DNA from: a virus
Length of the DNA stretch: 64,000 nt
Strand: one strand, 5' to 3'
IMG/VR virus record: IMGVR_UViG_3300046812_000287
Span: 1-64,000 of that record
Shown: positions 47,923 to 56,491 of the stretch, piece after piece
Numbering within the stretch: the stretch's first letter is position 1
How the letters are laid out: each line of letters opens with the position of its first letter
Notes under the pieces: model-generated
Told to the model about the DNA's origin: nothing
The model's database searches: none
What the model saw: only the letters and a program-made list of their open reading frames with translations
Made by a program: the position numbers and the translations under genes

Positions 47923-50747
47923 CGGCTATAGTGACTCGGCTTGGGGCCCAGGTTGGCGATCTGGTCCATGGTGGAGCGCGCCTGCATCTGGCTTACGGCG
48001 TCGGGCGTCCCGAACAGCGTCCCGACGTGCTGGCCATTGAAGTGAATCGGAACCGGGTGGAGACCCGCTCCCGGGGAGGCCATCACCGGACCGCCCTCGG
48101 CGAAGTGGGGAAGGTCGAGCGCCACCAGCGGCGTGCTTAGCCCGTCGACGAGGCCACCAAGCGAGAACTTCGGCAGCTGCATGTTATTGACGGCGTGCAT
48201 GAACGGCAGGCCGTAGTGCTGGACCGCCGCCGTCTTATGGAAGAACTCACCGGCCGACGCCATGACGTGGACACCGTCGCTGGTGCCGGTCCCCACGCCG
48301 TGTATCTCGCCGCCGCCCGCGCGCTGCTGCACGTCACTGTCGACGCTGTCTTTCGGGACGGGGACCTTGTCTAGGTTGTCAGCCGCCTTCTCGCCGGAAG
48401 TCGCCAGCTTGTCGAACACTGACCCTACCTTGTCAGCGTTGGTAGTGAAGTCATTCTCAGGATTGACGGGTTGGCGTCCAGTGAAGTCATTCTCAGGCTT
48501 GACGGGTTGCGAGAACGTGAAGTCATTCTCAGGCTTAACGCCGCCCGGAGCGGCTGCGCTTGGAGCGGCTGCGCTTGGAGCGGCTGCGCTTGGAGCGGCT
48601 GCGCTTGGAGCGGCTGCGCTTGGAGCGGCTGCGCTTGGAGCGGTAGAGGACTTCTGACCGGACAAGGAGCCCTGCCTGAGGATAGCCTCCAGGTCTTGCT
48701 CGATCTGGGAGAGCGTCTTGTTTGATGTTTCATGAGACTTGAGAATTTCAGCGTCCAGGTCAACCTGTGCCTGGGCGTACTTCAGCATCGAGTAGTCGTG
48801 CGAGAGCGGGGCGCCCTGCTCGTCCTTCGCCAGCTTGAGTGAGGTATCCTCCTTCTCCAGCTTGGCCGACTTAATCTCTGCCTGGGTCTTCTCAACATCA
48901 ACCTGAGCTTTCTGTGGCTCCAGGTATGAGTACTTCGCCTCGATGCCCGCGCGCCTGGCGTCGTTCTCAGCCTTCTCCGGCTGGAGGTAGGCATACTGCT
49001 CCTCGATCTTCGCCTTGCGCGCGGCGACCTCCGCAGCGTCTAATGCGGCCAGGCGCTTCTGCTGGTTGATGGCGGTCTGCTCTGCCTTGTCGTCGGCGTC
49101 TGGCTTCCCGCCGCCGATGCGTAAATTAAGTTGAGCCTGACGAAGGTTCAGGCCCGCGTCCTCTGACTTCGCGTGCGCGTCACCGACCGCGAACTGCGCC
49201 AGCTGCACGCCCTTCTCCGCCTCGACCTTATTCAGCTGAGCTGTCTTAACAGCTGTCTGTGACTCCTCCAGGCGCTTCTTCGACTCCTCGGCGTTTATCT
49301 CGGCCGACTTGATGGCGAGGCCTGCCGACTTGTCTGCGGCCTCGTCCTTTTTGAGCTTTATCTCCGTTTCCTTAGGCTCGAACTCCGCGTCCAGCTTCGC
49401 CTTAGCCAGGCCCAATGACTTACCTATCGAAGAAAGCTGGTTAGCGTTATTGATGAACTCCTTGTTGGCCTTGTCTACGCTGCCGCCTACCTCATTGAAG
49501 CCGTTCCTTACCTCCTCCAAGTCGCTGGTGAACCGCTTGGCGTCGAACGCTCCGAACGTCTCCTTGAGGGCATCTAGGGACTGCTGGCCAGTGCGCGGCG
49601 GCGCGGCGGCAGTTTCGTCTAGACCTACGAATGACTTCCTGACGTTCTCCTTGGCGGCGCTGACCCTGTCTAGGCGGTCCGCTCTGTTCTTAATGATCGA
49701 GCTTCTTACTTCCTCGACGCCCTTGGAGGCGGCGTCGAAGAAAGAGGCCAACTTATTTAGTGTACCGGCGATGATGCTTATGTCGCCTAGCGCGTGCTCC
49801 AGCCGACCGCTGGACGCTGAGACGTGCTCCCAGGCGTCACTAATGCTCTCCGGGAACGCCTCCTTGGTCGCCGCCGCTCTCTTTGAGACTTCAGGGCCTG
49901 CGTTAGTCGCCGCCTGAAGGAACTGACCCGCCGTCGTCAGCGGCTGTCCGGCTGGTTTTATCTTGCTCAGCTCGTCCGCGATGGACTTCATGAGCTGAGG
50001 CATCGTCTTAGCGGCGGAGTCGAAGGCCTCCTTCGTCAGCTGGCCGCTCTCGCGCACGGAGGTCAGCAGCTCCGTGACGCTGGAGACCTGCTTGCTCGGC
50101 TCCAGCCTGTCGGCCTGAGCGCCCTTGATCAGGGTCGACAGGACGGAGACGAGCCTGTCGTCCTGAAGCTGGCTGGACTGAGGCTGCTGCTGGTTTATCC
50201 TTCCTAGCTCGCCGAAAGGTCCGGCCAGCTTCTCATTGGAAGTGCCGAGCGCCTGGGCTGGCTCTTCCAGGCTCTTAAGCTGCTGCTTGCCCCTCTCCGG
50301 CGAGCCCGCGAAGACGCCTAGCTTGTTGGCCGCGTCATTCGCGGCGTCGCCTGACTTCTCCAGGGCCGTTATCAACAGGCCGCTGATGGCCGTGGCGAGG
50401 ACGACGATGCCACTGCGCGCGGCGAACATCAGTCCAGACAGCGCCCCCATCTCGATGCCCGCCTCATGCAGGGCCGGGTGCAGCGAGTGAATGGACTTAC
50501 GGAAAATCTCTATGGCGCTGATGTCCTCGCCGAAGCTTTCCTTTTCCTTCGGAGCAACGTGAGGGGCAGCGGGCTTTGGAGCGGCAGGCGTAGGTATCGC
50601 CTGCCCGCCAGGACCGACGCCGCCCTGGCCGTAAAGCTTCTTGCTGAGGTCCTGGCCGGCGTTGCCGATGGCCTCAAGCTTCTTGATGACGTCGTCCGCT
50701 CCCTCAAGGGAGATGTGCTGGACTATGTCGCTGCTGTCGTCAGCCAT
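47919..50747 (-). CDS. Tape measure protein, 942 residues
   Basis: The long helical product has coiled-coil stretches over residues about 430-680 and a moderate hydrophobic segment near residues 100-125 (LSGLMFAARSGIVVLATAIS). The C-terminal region has six AAPS-type repeats, then PENDFT repeated three times. It ends with conserved QHYGLPFMHAVNNMQLPKFSLGG and a Gly-rich stretch, as in tape measures. It sets tail length; at about 0.15 nm per residue this suggests a tail near 140 nm. It sits directly downstream of the chaperone pair and DUF6441 protein. Confidence 0.85.
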   Translation of the reverse strand: MADDSSDIVQHISLEGADDVIKKLEAIGNAGQDLSKKLYGQGGVGPGGQAIPTPAAPKPAAPHVAPKEKESFGEDISAIEIFRKSIHSLHPALHEAGIEMGALSGLMFAARSGIVVLATAISGLLITALEKSGDAANDAANKLGVFAGSPERGKQQLKSLEEPAQALGTSNEKLAGPFGELGRINQQQPQSSQLQDDRLVSVLSTLIKGAQADRLEPSKQVSSVTELLTSVRESGQLTKEAFDSAAKTMPQLMKSIADELSKIKPAGQPLTTAGQFLQAATNAGPEVSKRAAATKEAFPESISDAWEHVSASSGRLEHALGDISIIAGTLNKLASFFDAASKGVEEVRSSIIKNRADRLDRVSAAKENVRKSFVGLDETAAAPPRTGQQSLDALKETFGAFDAKRFTSDLEEVRNGFNEVGGSVDKANKEFINNANQLSSIGKSLGLAKAKLDAEFEPKETEIKLKKDEAADKSAGLAIKSAEINAEESKKRLEESQTAVKTAQLNKVEAEKGVQLAQFAVGDAHAKSEDAGLNLRQAQLNLRIGGGKPDADDKAEQTAINQQKRLAALDAAEVAARKAKIEEQYAYLQPEKAENDARRAGIEAKYSYLEPQKAQVDVEKTQAEIKSAKLEKEDTSLKLAKDEQGAPLSHDYSMLKYAQAQVDLDAEILKSHETSNKTLSQIEQDLEAILRQGSLSGQKSSTAPSAAAPSAAAPSAAAPSAAAPSAAAPSAAAPGGVKPENDFTFSQPVKPENDFTGRQPVNPENDFTTNADKVGSVFDKLATSGEKAADNLDKVPVPKDSVDSDVQQRAGGGEIHGVGTGTSDGVHVMASAGEFFHKTAAVQHYGLPFMHAVNNMQLPKFSLGGLVDGLSTPLVALDLPHFAEGGPVMASPGAGLHPVPIHFNGQHVGTLFGTPDAVSQMQARSTMDQIANLGPKPSHYSR
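48547..48643 (-). repeat. 15-bp tandem repeat in the tape measure gene
   Basis: Six perfect copies of a 15-base unit (plus-strand GGAGCGGCTGCGCTT) run from 48547 to 48636, with a partial copy to 48643. They encode an Ala-Pro-Ser-Ala-Ala repeat. Copy number could change by slippage and alter linker length in the tape measure. Confidence 0.9.
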
Positions 50748-51310
50748 TATTTCTTGAACCTCGCGAGGTAGTACGCGCGCAGCTTGCGCGCCACGTCCTG
50801 GGCTATCTCGATCAGGTGGAACTTCTTAGGGATGGTCACGGACTCCTTGCCGAAGTACCTCATCGGCCTCTTGTCGCCGTCGGCCGCGGCCGCCTTGGAG
50901 CCGAGCAGCTCCAGGCCGTCCGACTTGCGCGTGACGTGGAACAGGCCGCCAGGGTAATCGCGGGCAAACACGCCCTTGGCGTCCGTGTCGCTCAGCGGTA
51001 TCCACAGCATCGGCTTTCCTGCTATGGTCGCACCGAACTGGAACACGCGCCAGTACGGTACGTCCTCGTGGGCGTTGATACGGATGCTGCCGCCGCCCTC
51101 GCTGACGTCGACGTGGAAGCCATCCAGCCAGCGCGACCCAAAGTTGCCGGCTTGGGTGATGTCGGAGCGACCCCTTATCTCCAGGTCGTAGGCCGCGTCC
51201 TGGGCCGCGCCGCGCGCCGCCGCGCGCACGCGCGCTCCCTCCCTAGCTACGGAGCGCGCGAACATCGGGCCGACGCGGTCGCCATCGAAGTAGACGCGGA
51301 GAGCGGTCAA
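50747..51310 (-). CDS. DUF6441-like tail completion protein, 187 residues
   Basis: The frame opens with a TTG at 51310, overlapping the preceding stop and with GGAG eight bases upstream. It contains VPYWRVFQFGATIAGKPMLW and IPLSDTDAKG, which match a family annotated as DUF6441 in phage tail regions. The N-terminus is a basic helix. It probably helps join the tail tube or tape measure. Confidence 0.65.
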   Translation of the reverse strand: MTALRVYFDGDRVGPMFARSVAREGARVRAAARGAAQDAAYDLEIRGRSDITQAGNFGSRWLDGFHVDVSEGGGSIRINAHEDVPYWRVFQFGATIAGKPMLWIPLSDTDAKGVFARDYPGGLFHVTRKSDGLELLGSKAAAADGDKRPMRYFGKESVTIPKKFHLIEIAQDVARKLRAYYLARFKK

Positions 51311-51528
51311 AATTCGCGCTCCATGTCGTCCATCTGCTTCTTGATCAGCTTCCCGTCTCCGCAGTTGGCAACCGCCGCGTAGTAGAGTTCCTCATAGAGC
51401 CGGCGCTTGCGGCGCTTGTCAGCCAGAAACAAGTAAGCCGCCATCATCCTCGGCGTCATGTCCCAGACGCTTGGGTTGGTGGCGGCTCCGAGGGCTTCTG
51501 CGGCTTCTGCGATCTCGTAAAGGATGCC
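51307..51528 (-). CDS. gpT-like extension of the tail assembly chaperone (-1 frame)
   Basis: After the slip site at 51528-51534 the -1 frame is open. It reads GILYEIAEAAEALGAATNPS-VWDMTPRMMAAYLFLADKRR and more, ending at 51307. Fused to gpG residues 1-139 it would give a 212-residue gpGT-like protein. VWDMTP and the basic helix that follows are typical of T extensions. An internal ATG at 51459 with an ATGA overlap could also give a 50-residue free form. The upstream frame would be poor if non-coding, but it reads as a real protein. Confidence 0.72.
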   Translation of the reverse strand, partial: GILYEIAEAAEALGAATNPSVWDMTPRMMAAYLFLADKRRKRRLYEELYYAAVANCGDGKLIKKQMDDMEREF

Positions 51529-51944
51529 TTTCCAGCTACGTCGTCGACGGTCCCTCCCATCATTGATGATAATAGTCGGACGAAAGGGCCGAGGCCCTGC
51601 TTGAAGGTCAACCCCCTCGTCTTCTCCAGTATCTCTATCTGGACCTCGATCGAGAGGCGGTCAGCGTCCCGCTCCGCCTCCCTGTCCGCCTCCTCATCAT
51701 CGGTGATCCAGCCGAGGGCAGCAGCCACCACCGGCGCGATGGCCGGTGGCGCGAACTTCTTGAGCACCACAGTCTTCTCGTCAGACGACACCGTGCTGTC
51801 GAACAACTTCTCGAGCGCGGGGAACCTGTTCAACAGGATGCCGATGCGTCCGCCTGAGATGCCGTAGACGGGAACCTTCTTGCCATTAATCTCGACTGTC
51901 TCACTCTGAGGCAGTACGTCGCGCAGGCCTAGACCTTTAGCCAT
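51456..51944 (-). CDS. Tail assembly chaperone gpG-like, 162 residues
   Basis: The ATG at 51944 starts MAKGLGLRDVLPQSETVEIN, continuing GKKVPVYGISGGRIGILLNR, typical of G-type chaperones that bind the tape measure during tail assembly. Residues after about 139 turn Pro/Ser/Thr-rich (QKPQKPSEPPPTQASGT), as expected for the off-frame end beyond a -1 slip site. The reading frame upstream (52070) is non-native. It lies between the tube and tape measure genes. Confidence 0.78.
   Translation of the reverse strand: MAKGLGLRDVLPQSETVEINGKKVPVYGISGGRIGILLNRFPALEKLFDSTVSSDEKTVVLKKFAPPAIAPVVAAALGWITDDEEADREAERDADRLSIEVQIEILEKTRGLTFKQGLGPFVRLLSSMMGGTVDDVAGKASFTRSQKPQKPSEPPPTQASGT
51528..51534 (-). promoter_or_regulatory. 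Probable programmed -1 frameshift site TGGAAAG
   Basis: The minus-strand heptamer T-GGA-AAG, in the gpG frame, differs by one base from the lambda gpG/GT slippery site GGGAAAG. Slipping back one base joins the gpG frame to a well-formed -1 frame. No hairpin directly downstream was clearly seen. Confidence 0.65.
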
Positions 51945-51976
51945 GGTAAAGTGCCCCTCCCAGGGCTCGTTTAAAT

Positions 51977-52525
51977 TTACGGCGAAGCGATGTCGGTGTT
52001 GGTGAAGATGCCGAACTGGCCGGTGTGCGGGTCCTGAAGGATGTCCGCCTGGAAGTCCAGCAAGCCCCACGAGCCCGATCCTGCTGAGATCAGGGAGATG
52101 GGCTTGCTAGGGCTGAAGATCACCAGCGGGAACTCCGCAGACCAAATCGGACCGACAACGTTGGTGGCGGTGAACAAGAACGAGCCCTGGATCAGCGGCG
52201 TGGTGAACATGTCGATGGTGTAGGTGCCCGGAGGCGACTCGACTGCGACGCCTAGCGCGGCGAACGCCATGTTGCGCGCGGTGAACTCCTCCATCGAGAC
52301 GGTGAGCGTGGCCGCGAGCTCAGTCACCACGACGAGGTCCTTCTTGCGCACGCCGATGCGCGAGGAGTAGTGCTCCAGCAGCGTCGGCTTGACCTGGTAG
52401 GTCATCTCAGTGACGTTACCGCAGTCGACATAGCTCGTCTCTCCGATCAGCTTGAACTGGCAGAAGCCACGACCTACGGAAAGGTTGCCGATGTTCGGGC
52501 TTATCTCGTGGGGAGTAATGGGCAT
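51977..52525 (-). CDS. Major tail tube protein, 182 residues
   Basis: The product has the beta-rich composition and size of siphophage tube proteins. It shows TEMTYQVKPTLLEHYSSRIG, VRKKDLVVVTELAATLTVSM, EEFTARNMAFAALG and a final WGLLDFQADILQD. It lies between the head-tail connector genes and the chaperone, the expected tube position. Many copies would stack to form the tail tube. Confidence 0.75.
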   Translation of the reverse strand: MPITPHEISPNIGNLSVGRGFCQFKLIGETSYVDCGNVTEMTYQVKPTLLEHYSSRIGVRKKDLVVVTELAATLTVSMEEFTARNMAFAALGVAVESPPGTYTIDMFTTPLIQGSFLFTATNVVGPIWSAEFPLVIFSPSKPISLISAGSGSWGLLDFQADILQDPHTGQFGIFTNTDIASP

Positions 52526-52535
52526 TGGTTTCTCC

Positions 52536-53009
52536 TCATGCCTTCGGTGGGAACAGGACGTAGGTGAAGTCGAACGAGAGCATCATCTGTCCGACCATCG
52601 ACGAGCCGACCGCCATGTCCGTCTCGCAACCTCGATACTCCATCTGACCCGTCGTGGTCAGGATGCTAGTTAGAACGTCGTCGTTCAGCACCGCGTTCAG
52701 TATCAGGACGCGGTACCGGGAGAGCTCAGGCCCTATCGGGGCCGCCACTCCGCCGAGCGTGGCGTTGGTCACGTCGTCCCTAGGCAGCAGCGACAGCCAC
52801 ACCTGGACCGACATCTTGAACAACGCCGCGGGCATCTTGACCGTCTTGCGGTTGGCGATCTCAGAGATGATCACCTCGCGACCGTCCAGCAGCACGATGG
52901 CCGGCAGTGACCCGCGCTCCAGTTCTCCGCGATCGCGGTACACGTTGAGTCCGACGTCGCCTAGTAGCGCCTCCACCCGCGTCAGTATGTCCTCGCGAGT
53001 GTCGCTCAC
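52536..53009 (-). CDS. Tail terminator-like protein, 157 residues
   Basis: The order connector, terminator, tube fits. It begins TREDILTRVEALLGDVGLNV, continuing YRDRGELERGSLPAIVLLDG, then VSVQVWLSLLPR-like text (MSVQVWLSLLPRDD) and a final TYVLFPP. This matches the small alpha/beta fold of gpU-like tail terminators. It would cap the tail tube. Confidence 0.6.
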   Translation of the reverse strand: MSDTREDILTRVEALLGDVGLNVYRDRGELERGSLPAIVLLDGREVIISEIANRKTVKMPAALFKMSVQVWLSLLPRDDVTNATLGGVAAPIGPELSRYRVLILNAVLNDDVLTSILTTTGQMEYRGCETDMAVGSSMVGQMMLSFDFTYVLFPPKA

Positions 53010-53236
53010 GCAGGCACGTCCCCGACCGACACTTGGATGGGAGGGTGCTGGCTACCGATCAGGCAGACGTGAACCGGCGCCCCAGCGTTGATCGCCGCCA
53101 GCTCCTTCGGCGTCGGGTGCCAGGCAGACACCATCACCGGGACGTCACCGACCACCTCGTCGCGGATTGGCAGCCCGAAGTATCCCTGCGACTTTCCTAG
53201 CAAGCGAGTGGCTCCTAGGACGCGTCCTATCTGCAT
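53006..53236 (-). CDS. Small connector-region protein, 76 residues
   Basis: The beta-rich protein (VGDVPVMVSAWHPTPKELAA, then PVHVCLIGSQHPPIQVSVGD) lies between connector and terminator genes. It overlaps the gene after it by four bases (ATGA-type junction). It may be a minor virion protein. No family is recognised. Confidence 0.55.
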   Translation of the reverse strand: MQIGRVLGATRLLGKSQGYFGLPIRDEVVGDVPVMVSAWHPTPKELAAINAGAPVHVCLIGSQHPPIQVSVGDVPA

Positions 53237-53238
53237 GG

Positions 53239-53583
53239 CTACCTCCTAACCGCCAGACGCCAGAACACGACGACGTCGGACGTGCCAATCTGTCCAGCCG
53301 GCTCTGTCAAGCGGTACTCGACCCCAGCGACGACCAAGCGGTCCGCGTTAGGTCCGTCGAACACCGGAGGGTCGAGCAGGCTGCCGTCCGGAGCCAGCGC
53401 AGAGACAAGATACTTCCGGTCTGTCGGGTTGGTGATTTTACCGAGCCGCTCCATCGGCAGGAACGAAGTGCTGACTGCGGAGCATGGACGGTCGCCGCTG
53501 GCGCGGCGCAGCACGGTGACCAGACCTTTCCCCCACCGCTTGATCATGCGGTCAGCGCGCGCCTGCGAACCGAGTAGGTTCAT
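53239..53583 (-). CDS. Head-tail connector-like protein, 114 residues
   Basis: The ATG at 53583 gives MNLLGSQARADRMIKRWGKG, and a later KYLVSALAPDGSLLDPPVFDG and ADRLVVAGVEYRLTEPAGQ. This layout is frequent in head-closure proteins of the gp10/HK97-like type. The call rests on position and layout. Confidence 0.6.
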   Translation of the reverse strand: MNLLGSQARADRMIKRWGKGLVTVLRRASGDRPCSAVSTSFLPMERLGKITNPTDRKYLVSALAPDGSLLDPPVFDGPNADRLVVAGVEYRLTEPAGQIGTSDVVVFWRLAVRR

Positions 53584-53942
53584 CAGATCACCATCACAGG
53601 AGGAAAGTTCAAGTGCGCCAGCTCCAGGAACCGAGTGCCGTAGGGCGTGGTCGTAAGGTCTGACGAGGTCGCGGCTTTCGGCAGCTCCGGTACCGCGTAG
53701 GTCATGGACATCTCGCCCATCCGCTCGCTGGCCAACAGCTCGCCTTCGCCTGAGTCGCGCCGGCTGATGGTGACCATGATGTAGTGCGCCGCCAGGTACA
53801 TCAGCGCCAGGTCCTGGTCTCCCGGCAGCCACGTCGAGTCGACGTTACGCGAGGCCTCCTCCAGCGCGAAGCCGACCGCCGCGTCCGTCTCGTCGACGAA
53901 CTCCGGGAATTTCAGCTTCATCGAGACGGTGGTGACGGTCAT
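53583..53942 (-). CDS. DUF4054-type head-tail adaptor, 119 residues
   Basis: The product has LKFPEFVDETDAAVGFALEE, WLPGDQDLALMYLAAHYIMV and a late TTPYGTRFLELAHLNFPP. This is the DUF4054/gp6-like adaptor pattern with an Ala-His near the centre. These ring proteins link portal and tail. Confidence 0.75.
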   Translation of the reverse strand: MTVTTVSMKLKFPEFVDETDAAVGFALEEASRNVDSTWLPGDQDLALMYLAAHYIMVTISRRDSGEGELLASERMGEMSMTYAVPELPKAATSSDLTTTPYGTRFLELAHLNFPPVMVI

Positions 53943-54301
53943 TAGGTAATCTCCGCCTGGGTGATGGTCATGACGCCCTGAGCCGAAGTGATAACGCCGC
54001 CGGACGGGTCGACGATGGCTGCCTCGTGGTAGTAGTTGTCCAGTAGGTTGACGGTGTCTGCGCCCGCGATGCTGATCGTGAAGCTGATCGGCGCCGTGCC
54101 AAGGGTAATGCCACCTCCCTCAAGTGACTTCGTGATCACGGTGACCAGTGGGATGGTGACGACCCCGTGCTCCTGCTCATAAGCCTTCCAGACCACATTG
54201 AAGCCAGAGAGTATCTCGTCGTCGGGAGACGGCAGCTCGAAGTCAATCTCGACGCTGTTGCCGGCCGGGATGGAGAAGTTCTGGATCAGCGGTAGGGCCA
54301 C
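53942..54301 (-). CDS. Small virion protein, 119 residues
   Basis: The beta-rich protein reads IPAGNSVEIDFELPSPDDEI, then FNVVWKAYEQEHGVVTIPLV, and ends GGVITSAQGVMTITQAEIT. This looks like a BppU-type or short Ig-like fold. It starts at the ATG overlapping the repeat-protein stop and lies between the repeat protein and connectors. Confidence 0.55.
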   Translation of the reverse strand: MALPLIQNFSIPAGNSVEIDFELPSPDDEILSGFNVVWKAYEQEHGVVTIPLVTVITKSLEGGGITLGTAPISFTISIAGADTVNLLDNYYHEAAIVDPSGGVITSAQGVMTITQAEIT

Positions 54302-55869
54302 TATGCTGCCTCTCTCTTGCTGTTGACGCCGTGGAGCGTTATCCTCTCAGACCTGCTGCCGCTGAGCGCGTAGTCGTCGTCGTTGACGCCGTGGAGCACG
54401 ACGTGCCTCTTAACGCGCAACAGGTGCGCGAAGGACAGCGTCGGGGCGTCGGCGGACAAGTCCAGGTGGCCGGCGGCCACGACCAGCACGGAGCTTATGA
54501 CGACGTCCGGGGCGGAGCCGGCCAGGCCCAGGGAGCCGGCGGCCGGGACCAAATTGGTACTGACGACGCTTATCGTCGGGGCGTCGGCGGACAGCGCCAG
54601 GACGGCCCCGGAGACGACCAGGGGAGCGTCCTGGATGGCCGTCGGAGCGTCGGCCGATAGACCTAAGCTGGCGGCGGACGGGGCCTTGGGCGCATCCTGG
54701 GTGGCCGTCGGGAGGTCGCCGGAGAGCGTCAGGCTAGCGGCGGACGGGGTGGTAGCCAGTGCCTGGGTGGCGGTCGGGGCCACACCAGTGAGCGTCAGAG
54801 TGGCGGCGGACGGGGTGCAGAGGGCCGCGACTACGGCGGACGGGGCCGCGCCAGCGAGCGTCAGCGCGCCAGCTGGGGACACGAGGTTGAGGCTGCCACC
54901 GACTTGAGGGGCGTCCGCCTGTAAGAGGAGCGCGCCAGCGGGAACGACGACGCTTAGACCGACGACGGGCACGTTCCCCGTCAGCGAGACGGACGCCGCA
55001 GCAGGCGCGGCCGGGATGTTCTTGACCAAGCTCGGCGCGGCGCTAGAGAGCGCCAAGCTGGTCGCGGCCGGGGCCAGCGGGAAGTTCTCGATGACGGCCG
55101 GCGCCACGCCGGTGAGTAGCAGAGACCCGGAAGAGGGAGTCTCGATGAAGTTCGTCAGTAGCGACGGAGTCGCACCCGTCAGGACCAAGGAGGCGACGGT
55201 CGGGACCTTAGACAAGTTCTGCATCACGCTCGGAGCGACGCTAGAAAGCGCGAGCGACGCGGCCGACGGAGCGAGAGGTAGGTCTACGGCGAGCGACGGA
55301 GCGGCAGCCGACAGCGCGAGCGAGGCGACTGCAGGAGAGACTATGTCATTGACGGACAGCGTCGGAGCTGAGGAAGACAGCGTCAGCGAGCCGACCGCAG
55401 GAACGATGCTTATGTTAGTGGTGGCGACGACCGTAGGGGCAGCACCAGACAGCGCCAGCGACGCGACGGTCGGGATCGCTGGCGCAACTATCTCCAGCAA
55501 CACCGTGGTAGATACAGCGACCGTGTTCGCGTACACGCGGAAGGTGAATTTGTCGCCCACTGAAAAATTAGCGGGATCAAGCTGGACGCCGAACTCAAGC
55601 TCGGTGTAGCCCTCCGCCGGGATGACTAGGGGCCCGGTCTCGCCTGTGTTGTCGTACTGACCAGCCGCGAAGATGTCCCTGATCGGGACGTCAGCTGACA
55701 ACGCCAGGCTTCCCGATGGCGCCGATATGCTGGTTCCGACGGCCGCTGATGGCGTGGCGCCGGAGAGCGCCAGCGACGCCGCAGCAGGCACCAGAGCTAT
55801 GTTGCCTGATTGTGGCGCCGCGAAAGTAACGGGATAGCCACCGGGTCCTAGTCTAGTAACCTCTGCCAT
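54301..55869 (-). CDS. Long repeat protein with about 18 LxLxGxxP repeats, 522 residues
   Basis: Apart from a middle insertion at residues 70-130 (a beta domain with YTELEFGVQLDPANFSVGD), the sequence is built of 22-28 residue repeats with cores such as SLALSGATP, SLALSSVAP and TLTLTGVAP. I count about 18. The spacing suggests a beta-solenoid or bead-like stalk. The same repeat occurs in three copies at 1949-2383. The C-terminus has a repeated HGVN pair (VVLHGVNDDD and ITLHGVNSKR). It lies next to connector genes, so a decoration or fibre role is likely. Confidence 0.7.
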   Translation of the reverse strand: MAEVTRLGPGGYPVTFAAPQSGNIALVPAAASLALSGATPSAAVGTSISAPSGSLALSADVPIRDIFAAGQYDNTGETGPLVIPAEGYTELEFGVQLDPANFSVGDKFTFRVYANTVAVSTTVLLEIVAPAIPTVASLALSGAAPTVVATTNISIVPAVGSLTLSSSAPTLSVNDIVSPAVASLALSAAAPSLAVDLPLAPSAASLALSSVAPSVMQNLSKVPTVASLVLTGATPSLLTNFIETPSSGSLLLTGVAPAVIENFPLAPAATSLALSSAAPSLVKNIPAAPAAASVSLTGNVPVVGLSVVVPAGALLLQADAPQVGGSLNLVSPAGALTLAGAAPSAVVAALCTPSAATLTLTGVAPTATQALATTPSAASLTLSGDLPTATQDAPKAPSAASLGLSADAPTAIQDAPLVVSGAVLALSADAPTISVVSTNLVPAAGSLGLAGSAPDVVISSVLVVAAGHLDLSADAPTLSFAHLLRVKRHVVLHGVNDDDYALSGSRSERITLHGVNSKREAA

Positions 55870-55876
55870 CGTTTCC

Positions 55877-56491
55877 TCAGATGATGCTGAACAGGTCGCC
55901 GGAGACCGGCGTGGCCGGAAGCGCGCCGACCGTCAGCGTGGGCGTATTAGATGCCGTCGAGGCGCTGATAACGGAGGCGGCGCCGCGCAGCCCCGCCGTG
56001 GTGGTGTCGCCGTCGAACAAGACGACCCGACCCACGAACTGACTGACCACGACGCCCGACGCAGCGGCACCAGCAATGGTTAGAGCTGAGGTCGGTACCG
56101 ACGTGGTCGAGCCGCCCGTCGTCAGCGTCCCGCGCGCGATTGCCTTGGTGGTCTTGTCTAGGTTGGTGCGCTCCGTCATCAGCGAGAAGGAGCCGACCAC
56201 GTAGCCGACCATGCTCACGCCGTTGAGAGTGCCAGTCGTGATCACGACAGAGAAGTCATTGTCCGAGGCATAGAACGAACTGCTCTGCGACGTGTCCACG
56301 GCGACGTTGTTCATGCCGGTGCGGGAGTCGTAGTCGACGGACAGCGTGACGCCAGACGTGCTCTCGGTTAAGGAGTTCTTGTAGACGCTGATCGCGGGCG
56401 AGCCCGCAAGCGTCGTCGGGACCCCGTTGACTGAGGTTGTGAAGTTGAAAACGACCGTAGAGCCTACGGCCCGGTCTCCGAGGTCACTCAT
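55877..56491 (-). CDS. Virion protein with N-terminal BppU-like domain, 204 residues
   Basis: The sequence STVVFNFTTSVNGVPTTLAG, then SPAISVYKNSLTESTSGVTL and SVDYDSRTGMNNVAVDTSQS, resembles BppU-type modules that are common in phage tails. The second half is Ser/Thr/Ala-rich, with a final SGDLFSII. It sits with the Gly-rich fibre genes. Confidence 0.6.
   Translation of the reverse strand: MSDLGDRAVGSTVVFNFTTSVNGVPTTLAGSPAISVYKNSLTESTSGVTLSVDYDSRTGMNNVAVDTSQSSSFYASDNDFSVVITTGTLNGVSMVGYVVGSFSLMTERTNLDKTTKAIARGTLTTGGSTTSVPTSALTIAGAAASGVVVSQFVGRVVLFDGDTTTAGLRGAASVISASTASNTPTLTVGALPATPVSGDLFSII

Noticed and set aside
48547-48643. CRISPR-like array
   Set aside because: The units are contiguous in-frame codons without spacers; a protein repeat, not a CRISPR.
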